The notes under the pieces are model-generated. The model worked only from the letters and a program-made list of their open reading frames with translations, did not search any database and had not been told where the DNA came from. From the NCBI GenBank assembly GCA_020726505.1, contig JAHLEZ010000035.1:124001-188000 (forward strand): 64,000 bases of DNA, in the 5' to 3' direction. The position numbers were made by a program, and so were the translations under genes. Positions 55,844-64,000 of this stretch are shown one piece after another. Source of the stretch: Leptodontidium sp. MPI-SDFR-AT-0119. Its lineage: Eukaryota; Ascomycota; Leotiomycetes; Helotiales; Leptodontidiaceae. Numbering within the stretch: the stretch's first letter is position 1; each line of letters starts with the position of its first letter.

Positions 55844-56589
55844 TGATTTCGACTCAAAAGCCTTCACTACAGATTTTCATTGCAAGGCGCAGCCTGTCCT
55901 ACCCAAGAAAAGAACGCTGTATACATCCTCCTTTATCAATGCACCAAAGGCTGGACGACTCGTCTCCCTACACCGCTGAAACTAATGCCGCAACTAAAAG
56001 GCGAGATACTAAAGAGTAGAATATCTCATAGTTACTCAACGAACGGTAAAACCTGATTTGATTAGTAATTTCAGTGCCTTTCCCCCCCATTTCTTCCACT
56101 TCACCGCCAATTTTCCAGGATGCCATAGCCCAAGGGGGCTTTCTCCTATATTACTCTACCTCGAGACTCCGACCACGATTATACTTCAAAATAACTATCA
56201 TGTGACTCTCAAATATTCTTTCAGAACCACCGGTCGGTGCTCATTACTACCAGCCTCCTATCTCATCTCCGGTATTGAGCATCAAGCTTCACCTATCTCC
56301 GCCCTCCCTGCCTGAATCCTCCCCTACGTATTCATTTCCAAACCCCAAACACTACCACTCTATACCTCAAAATCGATCCACCAAGATATTTTGTTGCTCC
56401 CTACATACATCTTTTCTTTACCAGAATCGGGGATGGAAAGAGTATCGTCGTTTTGTGGTCCAGGCTGAGACTTTGTTTTCTTCGCTTAATCCCGGTCTGC
56501 CAAGCTATGGCATCGTCCTTTGACTTGACAAGCACCACATCCACGTAATCTCTGCGTGCTTCAAAAGCAGATTCCCATGTTTTTAGATG

Positions 56590-56621
<32 letters not shown>

Positions 56622-57018
56622 CGATATCCTGAAGAATGTCACTTCGGAATTTTGTAATTTACAATAACAGCATACACGCGCCGGATATTTAGACGGGCGA
56701 TATCTCAAATCACCAAAATAAAGCGAGTCCACCCCGACGAAAAGGCGTAAGCTCTTACTTTAATGCCCAAAATGTATTGTATTCAAGAAACTAAGAAATG
56801 TCCTCCATTCCAGACACTGCCTTCTCTTCGCCGTGTCCAACCCACCAAAGGCCCAACCCCAATTTGTTCAGCCTCCATAACGCCAAGGCAGTTTTTGCTG
56901 TCAACCAAAGCCTTCTCTGCTCTCCAGTAATAATACGCCCGCATTCCTATATCTCCATCTGGCCCACGCTCTACCTTTTCGTGCTACAAGATCCTTCCAT
57001 GCCTGGATCCTGCATCTC
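55844..57018. other. Spacer with long T homopolymer
   Basis: No gene. 56588-56621 is an uninterrupted T run of about 34 bases. A possible further 5' exon of the repeat protein could lie near 55850-55990 but cannot be fixed. Confidence 0.45.
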
Positions 57019-57708
57019 CTAATCTCGCATATCAATATCCTCCATCACCACATCCCCATCCTCAATGTCCTCCACCTTGATCTTCACCGCCTCATCCATT
57101 TCCTGCCTACCACTCTCCTTCCCATCCCCTCTTCCCCCTTTTATCTCACCCCTCCCTCTACTCTTCAACCTAACCCCACTCATCAACTTAACAAGCTCCA
57201 CCTCCAACATCCCCTGTTTCTCTTTCGACCTCCCCACCTCAGCACCCTTATTCCCAATCGCCGCCCTCGTATTCTTCGTCGTCTCGCGATTACACTCCAG
57301 TCGTGCCCGCTCCGGATCTGGAGACAAGCCTGGCGATCGTCGGAAGACGGTCGAACGCGTGGGATAGAATTTTGCTAAGGGAGGGCGGTTGTCAGTTCGT
57401 GTTTTGTCTGATGACTTGGACCCGGATTTGGACTCTGATTTGGATGTAGAATAGAGAGAAGGAAGTAAAGGGAGCGAGATGTTATTTTGGGAAAACGTAC
57501 TTTCGGCCCATTCAATACGCTTAATCCCCTTCCTCGAACCCGTTATTGGGACTGATGAAGAGCGCTTTCTTTGTTTTGGGGCAGGGCTGAATCTTCTTCT
57601 CGTGGGTTTGAGATAGCGGTCGTCTGTGTAGGAGATATTAGCGCTACTGTTAGAATTGTCGTGAGGTATGAAGGGCTGTGTACCTTTTGATTCTCGTCGA
57701 GGTGCCAT
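57019..57708 (-). CDS. Hypothetical basic nuclear-type protein
   Basis: Open frame from ATG 57708. Two stretches look like introns that keep the frame: 57683-57624 (60 bp, GTACAC...CTACACAG) and one of 66 bp further on (GTACGT...AATCAG), so the mature protein is probably about 187 aa rather than 229. It has a basic SPAPKQRKRSSS segment, KFYPTRSTVFRRSPGLSPDPERARLE, and a C-terminal VKIKVEDIEDGDVVMEDI with a sumoylation-like IKVED site. No family is recognised. The minus-strand neighbour upstream (57764-57967) may supply a 5' exon. Confidence 0.5.
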   Translation of the reverse strand: MAPRRESKGTQPFIPHDNSNSSANISYTDDRYLKPTRRRFSPAPKQRKRSSSVPITGSRKGIKRIEWAESTFSQNNISLPLLPSLYSTSKSESKSGSKSSDKTRTDNRPPLAKFYPTRSTVFRRSPGLSPDPERARLECNRETTKNTRAAIGNKGAEVGRSKEKQGMLEVELVKLMSGVRLKSRGRGEIKGGRGDGKESGRQEMDEAVKIKVEDIEDGDVVMEDIDMRD

Positions 57709-57763
57709 CTGAGGTTCGATGTGGATAGTAATGCGGATTTGGATGTGGATAGGGATTTTGTAC

Positions 57764-57967
57764 CTAGATCGTGTTGGAGAGTCGAAGTTGAGATGGCAGG
57801 TTGGTAGTATGAAGGGAAGGCGCGAGTTGGGAGGTGACGATGCGGTGGACTTCGCTTAAACTTTGTTGTGGCTTTGAACTCTGATCATTGTCTCCAAAGA
57901 CAGGGGGCCTCATCACTAGATTTCTTGTGCAGTATTCACAGGTGGATATTCTTTTCATTCGAGGCAT
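57764..57967 (-). CDS. Small hypothetical frame with CxxC
   Basis: 67 codons from ATG 57967, with CEYCTRN near the start. It may be a 5' exon of the next gene or a leader frame. No family is recognised; support is weak. Confidence 0.22.
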   Translation of the reverse strand: MPRMKRISTCEYCTRNLVMRPPVFGDNDQSSKPQQSLSEVHRIVTSQLAPSLHTTNLPSQLRLSNTI

Positions 57968-59206
57968 AAAATTGAATTTTCAAGGCGAAAGTTTCTATAT
58001 TGCCCTTTGTGCCAAGCTCTGACACCCTCTACTTTCCCAATAAACCAGCACAAATCAACAATGACTATTTTTGAAGTCCAAAAGAGCTGTGTGAAATCAT
58101 CCATCGCTTCACCGATGACACTACTCACCCCAGGGAGCCCCCATGCACCACATCATATTCTTTAAAGGAATTAGAAATCGAATCTACCAACTAGTTTTAG
58201 ATCTATATGCTTTGACTAAAAGCACACTACTGGACATTTGGAGTTTGCTATGATTGTATTTCTAAAAGCATCCATGGTGCTCACAGAATTAAACGCACCT
58301 AAACAGCGTAACCAGACTAACCTGTTACTACCGTTTGGTAGTCCTATTTACCTTAAGCTCGATCCCATTCCTTTACATAGTAATTCCCCGACTAAGATTT
58401 GCATTTCCGGCATACCCAGGTACTGTGGAGGCGAACGGTCTCGAAGTCACGCTCCAGCACCTTGAAACTCAATCACGTGATACCCGAGATGCGAGTCACA
58501 CGTTAGTTTTAAGAACCACTATTTGAGTTGTGCCTCTTCTAGAATCTTTCCATTCGTTCGAATTGACAGCCCGTCAACTATTGGTAGCCCACCTGTTCCC
58601 CCTTTTTAAGCGAAGCTACAAACAGGACTGCGTGGATGCTGGACTGCCAAGCTCTCTTAGCCAAGTCTCGATTTTCAGCTTCAACCACTTAGCCAAGCTA
58701 CCACCACCTTAAACCTATTCAGACCTCAACATCTACCTAGGTACATCTGGACCACGGAACCTCCGCTAAATAACAAGTCAGATCAGCCACAACCAGAACT
58801 AAGCACCGAACTTTCACTCCCGAATACCGGATGCGGACTGATAGACACCGCTTATTCCATAAATGTCGATTAGACGAGCAAGTCACCCGATGAGGCTTGC
58901 ACTATCCGCTCCCCACGCTGGTTCTGGAGCTGTATTGACCAAAGAATGGAAGAGGCTCTTATCGTGATAGTATAGCGCTATCTCCGAGGCGCCAAAGAGC
59001 ACGCGATGGGTTGAAAAGTTCAACTTCAGCTACAATGGTACCAGTAGTATAGCGGCGGGTCTGTACCTGGCCAGATCTGGTACGGGATGATAAGTATCTT
59101 TTGTGGCTGCTCTTTCCTATCCTCATCCTGATCCTCAATACGATTCATTTGGCTTTGAAAATTTGACACACCTCTCCCCCTCGATAGTTATACATCAAAT
59201 TCCATC
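57968..59206. other. Spacer and promoter of DUF3176 gene
   Basis: No gene is supported. Contains CGGAACCTCCG at about 58755, a chance or real relative of the motif in the 11.7-19.7 kb block. Confidence 0.45.
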
Positions 59207-61375
59207 ATGGGTTCAGAGAAAGACCTCAGCGTATCAGAACGACCGGTCTCGTCACAAGCCGATGTCGACATTATCGAACAAGAGAAAGCCAGAAACCACA
59301 GCGATGCGCAAGCAAGACTAGAAAGCGGCAGCCCACCACCCATCGAAGAAGATGCCCATTGGCGTCCAGGATTCGTCGCCAGATTCCCCTGGCTGGGACT
59401 CGGCTGTCTACTCACAGTCCTACTTTGTGGCATCGGATGTCTCATCACACTCATCATCGCCAACGGGGTGGCGAAATACCATTGGGGAAATTTGGCTCCT
59501 AATGTCATTGTCAATCTCTTGAACAGTGTTGCTAACCTGTGTTTCGGAATTGCAATTACCAACGGTATTGCCATTGCTTGGTGGCGGAAGACTCTTGCAG
59601 GTGCTACTATTAAACAGCTGAATCGCTCTTGGAAGTTTAGTAGTAGTATTAAAGATGTAGTTCTGGGTGCGAAATACTTTAACTTCATTGCATTAGCAGC
59701 ACTGGCAGCTAAGGTAAGCTCGCCCTCATATCTAAGATGACAAGGCTAACCTCAATCTCAGCTGACAATCATCGACGGTACACTCCTTCAAAAAGCCTTC
59801 TCCCAAGAAATTCTACCACTGGATCTCGGACCAAATAACAATGTCACTGGCTATGCCAACATGACCATCCCAAATACTGGCAGAATTTCCGGAGTTGAGG
59901 GCGAGAGCGGTTTGCTAGCAAAGAACTTCAACGATGCTCTCAAGATCTGGTTTCAAGGAGGTGGCCAACTACCTAACGCCTACTCTGGATGCGAAGGAAC
60001 TTGCTATCTCCGCGTCCCAGGCGCCGGTTTCGAATTCGACTGCTCTGAGCCCGAACAAACAGCAATCGATGCTGGTACCCAGACGTTCGATGCATATTCA
60101 GTCCTCCAGAATGTCACTCGAGGCTACAACGTTACCGATTTCGACGACCTGGACTGCTCAACCATCGGGAATGGAACACTACCACCGATTTCTCTCGCTG
60201 TGTGTGAGAAAGAAGTTGCTGTTCGTACTGCACCGCTCTTCCACGTTGGATTCTTCCCAGTCTTCAGTGGAACAAACACATCAGCGGATGCATGGTCATA
60301 TGTAAGTACCTAACTACCAAGAAAACATGCAACCAAAGTAAACAAAATATTGATACTGATGTACTCCCCAGGTTCAAATGACAATAAACTACACAATCTC
60401 AACCGACGAGCCAAACGCCAACGTCTCATGCCCAGGAACCAAATACTCACAAACCTGCATCCTCCGCCCAGCCGTCGTCGAATACCCTGTCAAGATCCAG
60501 AACGCCAGCAGCCTTATCACAGGCATGTCCCTCGCCGTCGACGGCCGCCACTACAACAACCAGACCTTCCGCAACTTCAATTCAACACTCAAACAGCAGA
60601 ATGGCTTCTCCATAAAGTCCTTCTCAGACATCTTCGAGAACCCCCTCGGCGGCGACGCCGTCATGCACTACGGCGCACAAGGCTATCACCTCGAGCAAAC
60701 CGGCAACGCAGCCACCTACCTCTCCACGACCTCGGCGTCCAAACTGGCGGACTCGCCAACTCCGCGAACCTCTGCGGTTTCCAATACGCGGACCCAATGA
60801 TGCCTACTGACTTCGGCGGCTGGGCGGAGAAAGACCCATCTCATCGCTTCGACGTGCCAGCGCTGGTGGGAAAGATCAATCAGATCATGTTCGCCCTCGC
60901 CCTCGATATCTCAGACGAAGACGACGATAAGGACGTCGCTGCCGGCACGCTCGTCCGTCCAGCTTGGGTGTACCAAGATGCCATCCACTACAAGACGAAC
61001 TTCGCGTTCATGTGGGGAGCTTTAGAATCCATGCTCTTTTGCATCATCTGCGTCCTGCCTGTTTATTACGGATACTGGCAGCTGGGTAGACCAGTCACCC
61101 TAGGTCCATTCGAGATCGCGGCGGCGTTCAGAGCGCCTGATTTGCATCATCCAACAAATGCACCAATCGATACGTTGATTAAAGAGGTTGGGGGAAGAAA
61201 GGTCAGGTTTGGAGAGGTCCTGGATGGAAGTGATAAGGGGAAGATGGCTGTGGCGGAGGCGGGTTTGGTGGCGAGTTTGAGTGGGAATGAGGGTGCGGAT
61301 CGGTCGAGTTGGAGAGTGAGTTCGTTGGGTCCGAAGAGTCCGAGCAGCCCTCGTGAAAGGCCGTCGTCCGGGTAA
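59207..61375 (+). CDS. DUF3176 family integral membrane protein, apparent frameshift
   Basis: Exons 59207-59713, 59762-60301 and 60372-61375. The cytosolic N-terminus (about 1-65) is polar; membrane helices follow at GLGCLLTVLLCGIGCLITLI and near NVIVNLLNSVANLCFGIAI. A long extracytoplasmic domain has many NxT/S sites (NVTGYANMT, NVTRGYNVT, NGTLPP, NTSADA) and cysteine pairs (SGCEGTCYL). A last helix is SMLFCIICVLPVYYGYW, with a polar tail behind it. In exon 3 the frame ends at 60800, but the expected sequence (LGVQTGGLANSANLCGFQYAD) goes on in another frame, so one base seems missing near 60725. That may be a sequencing error or a disabling change. The function of DUF3176 proteins is unknown; they are fungal-specific. 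Confidence 0.82.
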
Positions 61376-62847
61376 GAATTTAATACATTGTTCATGAGGA
61401 TGTGAGATGGGTAGAGGCGTTCTGGTTGGTGGTCATGGTTGGCGGTTTGCATTGGATTTTGTGCATGACGAGCTATGATAGAGATTATGTAATAGATTTT
61501 TAGAACAGTATAACGTCCATCCTTACGTGCCGAAAAAATTAATAGGTACTTTGACTTAAAGCATCTTAAAATCTGTGCACACCTTAATTTCTCTTATAAA
61601 GTTTTATAAGTTATATTTTAAGACTACTCTCATATACCCTAAACCCCTCTTATTAGAAAATCACATTTACATTATCGCCCTCACGCCTAATTTATAAAGA
61701 GTCTTCTCTTATAACACAATAGACTTCCTTTATCATAGCCTCTATTATTAAGTTCTTGTTATCCCTAATTTTTGTAAAGCGGTCATATCTGACCTTTATA
61801 GCCCCACACCTATGCAGGAAATCGTGTTCGCGTCGTAGTTGTTGTGGCGCGCAGATTTATGCATGATTGGCCCGTAACGAGGAATAGTCCCTCCTTTATA
61901 GAGAGTGCTAGCCTTGTCTTTGAGAAGACCCTAGAGAGTGATCAGATGTTGCGAGAAGTCATAATTCGGAAGGCGAGTGAAAATGCTAAAGTTTAGAGCT
62001 ATGTTGATTTTGCCGCAGAAGTTTTGAGAGATGTTGTGTTTAACTAGCCCAACGATGTACGCGAAGTGGAAGCAGATGATTGGGTGTTTAGAATGACGAA
62101 GAGAGGAAAAAGAATCGTTTGTAGTAGAACGATTTTGGATATGTTCTGTTTAACGATTAGACAGCGCCCAGGTTCGTTTGGATTATTCTAGTATTATTTA
62201 GTCAGATTTTTATACGTAGGAGTTGAGTGAGTGGAGTCGACTGGTTTCTTATAATCTATAGATGGTTTACGTAGTGGATGTGTTATGTAGCAACCGCTTG
62301 ATGTGAATGAAATGTGATACGAACAAAATAAATGCATCTAGTAACTGATCCACTCGGTGCACTAGCGTCTACTTACCATTACGGCATCTCCTCAAAGGTA
62401 TTCGTGAAAGATAGAGAGCATGCATTACTCCAGCTTTGCCTCTGAAGAGCTGGCCTTGTAAGAAACACCGTCCATCATGGTCTCTTTCACCGCCCTCTGC
62501 TCTTGCTATGCGAATATGCCTTCCCGGTCTGGATCAAGATGCTCTGGTGGTATACGTCTCCTCGCTGTAGCTTTGGCACGCTCGAGAAAGGTAAGTAACG
62601 TTTCCGCCGAGATGTGAATGCTTTGATTCTGAAGATACAGGATCAATCATCTCCCCCCCCCAAAAGCTGTTCAATCGTAGTCCGAATCGTTCTTCCAATA
62701 GGGATCACGTCTTCTCCGGTAATATTCCTCCGTCCACTGCTTATCCTCTTCCTCTTGCTCTCTCTGCAATTCGAAGAGGAGCTGTTTATGATTATACACA
62801 TCGCAATCCTCTTTATTGTCAAATTTGACTCGGTCATCATCACTGAT
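61376..62847. other. AT-rich spacer with degraded sequence
   Basis: No gene is supported. 61540-62300 is AT-rich with scattered stops in all frames. The 62614-62982 frames are shadows of the next gene's 3' end. Confidence 0.45.
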
Positions 62848-64000
62848 CTAAACTTTCTTCGGGAGTTTTGTGACCTTGACGGTCCATCCACGGTCGCGCA
62901 TCTTTATCGGATAGTCGCCCGGATAGTCGTCCGGATCCTCTGCGGCGTACACCTGGGAATTGACAGTGATCTCTTTCAGTGATGGGATAGCCTTGAAGCG
63001 CGTGTCGAGCAAATCTAGTTCCTCTGCAGCGATAGGCGAATCGTCGAACGCGTAGTTGGCGGAATATGGTGGAAACAATAATTCGAGAGTAGTGATACTT
63101 GTACAGATATCTCGGATGAGTTCCAGATTTTTGATATGCGCTTCGTGAAGCATAACTCTCTTACGCTGGAAATCGTAAAAGGCAGGGAAGGTAATGCAGA
63201 TGTGGCGAATAAGGCTTGCTTGGGACCCGATCTGGTGAAGGAATGGGGCGATGTGAGGACTCTCTGTAGCGGGTGGCGTCGAAACAAAAATATCAGGAAA
63301 TCGAAAGCGGTTGTTGGAATACAAAAGTGAGCTGGCTTCGCCGTGTACCTTCTTATTGACGCGGAGGAGCGCCGGGCAGAGACCTCCCCTTTTGGACCGA
63401 AACAGGGGCGGTGACGGAGGACCATAGCCGGCTACGAAGACGATGGGTTCTGAGTGAACAAGGGGTTCCGAATAGATCTCGAGCCGGATCTCGATGACAA
63501 AGTCGAAGAAGCTGGGCCCGAGACTCGAGAAGGGCTGGGTGGCGAAGGTGAGGACGATGCATTTTGATGTAAGTGGGGTGAGTTTGCTCTCTTGTTCTGA
63601 AGAGCTTCTTTGCCTCGAAAGGTCTGGTATACTCCTTCATGTTCTTTTAGCTTCTGCCACACCTTATAAACATCCATCGGGTCATGTGGAGCAATCTCGC
63701 TCGCATGATATGTAAACGACGCGCCCCCCTCCAACCAATACTCGAGGTTATGGAAGTATTGCTTGGCCACGGTGTAGACCTCCCGCAGATAGTTGGCGAC
63801 CTTTGGATCGTGCCGGACGAGCTTGGATGAGAATCGCAGAAAGTACTCGCATCGATATGGAATTATAGCACCCTCGCCGAATTGGAAGTATATATAGGCG
63901 TCTTCGGCTCCCGGCTCTCCGACAATACAGATGAGAGGTTTCCCTGTAACGGGGTGAACGGCGTCTTTGTATTTGTGCAGTACTTCTTCGAGGAAGTGGT
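62848..64000 (-). CDS. 2EXR/F-box-like fungal protein, 5' end outside window
   Basis: The C-terminal part contains FDFVIEIRLEIYSEPLV, then ALLRVNKKVHGEASSLLYS with NNRFRFPD, the pattern of fungal 2EXR/DUF7730-type proteins that resemble F-box substrate receptors, and a downstream helical part (ASLIRHICITFPAF, LELLFPPYSANYAF). A second frame from the window edge to about 63620 reads ICIVGEPGAEDAYIYFQFG and YCEYFLRF-like BTB/POZ-style sequence (here YRCEYFLRFSSKLV) and ends at 63432. Joining them needs an intron or frameshift near 63550-63640 that I cannot place, so this may be one gene or two overlapping ones. Confidence 0.6.

Noticed and set aside
60350..60790. Arginine-rich upstream part of the 341-codon frame
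   Set aside because: Shadow of the DUF3176 exon in another frame; only its second half (after about 60725) is genuine.

Overview
This window looks like a filamentous ascomycete (Pezizomycotina; Leotiomycetes is a guess from gene content). Genes are split by many 50-70 bp GT-AG introns. Typical fungal families are present: Zn2Cys6/Fungal_trans regulators, a NACHT/HET protein, DUF3445, DUF3176, 2EXR/F-box-like, FMN flavocytochrome and GH28 polygalacturonase. Pogo-type DNA transposons and degraded repeats carry CA-to-TA changes of the kind left by repeat-induced point mutation (RIP). I see no rRNA, tRNA or CRISPR.

Layout. 1-2.2 kb: 3' part of a fungal transcription factor, convergent with a class II aldolase/adducin protein (2.6-3.5 kb). 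3.94-7.45 kb: an apparently intact pogo-like transposon with perfect 94-bp inverted repeats. 7.9-21.3 kb: a metabolic block with ketopantoate reductase-like protein, a small unknown gene built on a 109-bp exon-intron duplication, cytochrome b5/FMN 2-hydroxyacid dehydrogenase, membrane-anchored DUF3445 haem protein, ten-exon Baeyer-Villiger-type monooxygenase, PhyH dioxygenase, DUF1349 protein and an MFS transporter. 22-26 kb: degraded repeats and gene fragments. 26.2-30.3 kb: a NACHT protein with a C-terminal HET-like region. 33.7-34.8 kb: a crotonase-fold protein with a signal peptide. 36.2-38.7 kb: a second pogo-type element broken by one nonsense codon. 39.1-40.8 kb: CoA-disulfide reductase fused to rhodanese. 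41.2-45.5 kb: a graveyard holding a decayed sister of the first transposon, an LTR-like repeat with a nested 168-bp MITE, a gag-like scrap, an MFS tail and a nonsense-riddled Zn2Cys6 pseudogene. 47.7-53.4 kb: ordinary genes (endopolygalacturonase, ER cyclophilin B, mitochondrial ribosomal protein uS13m). 54-58 kb: two low-complexity hypothetical genes. 59.2-61.4 kb: a DUF3176 membrane protein with an apparent frameshift. 62.8-64 kb: a 2EXR/F-box-like gene running off the window.

The best candidate for a new system is the 9.8-21.3 kb oxidative cluster. Its genes include two divergently transcribed pairs. The four intergenic regions serving its six genes each hold a CGG-N4/5-CCG inverted repeat, the form bound by Zn2Cys6 dimers. 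No PKS, NRPS or terpene synthase lies in the window, so it may be a catabolic pathway or the tailoring part of something larger. This grouping is inference.
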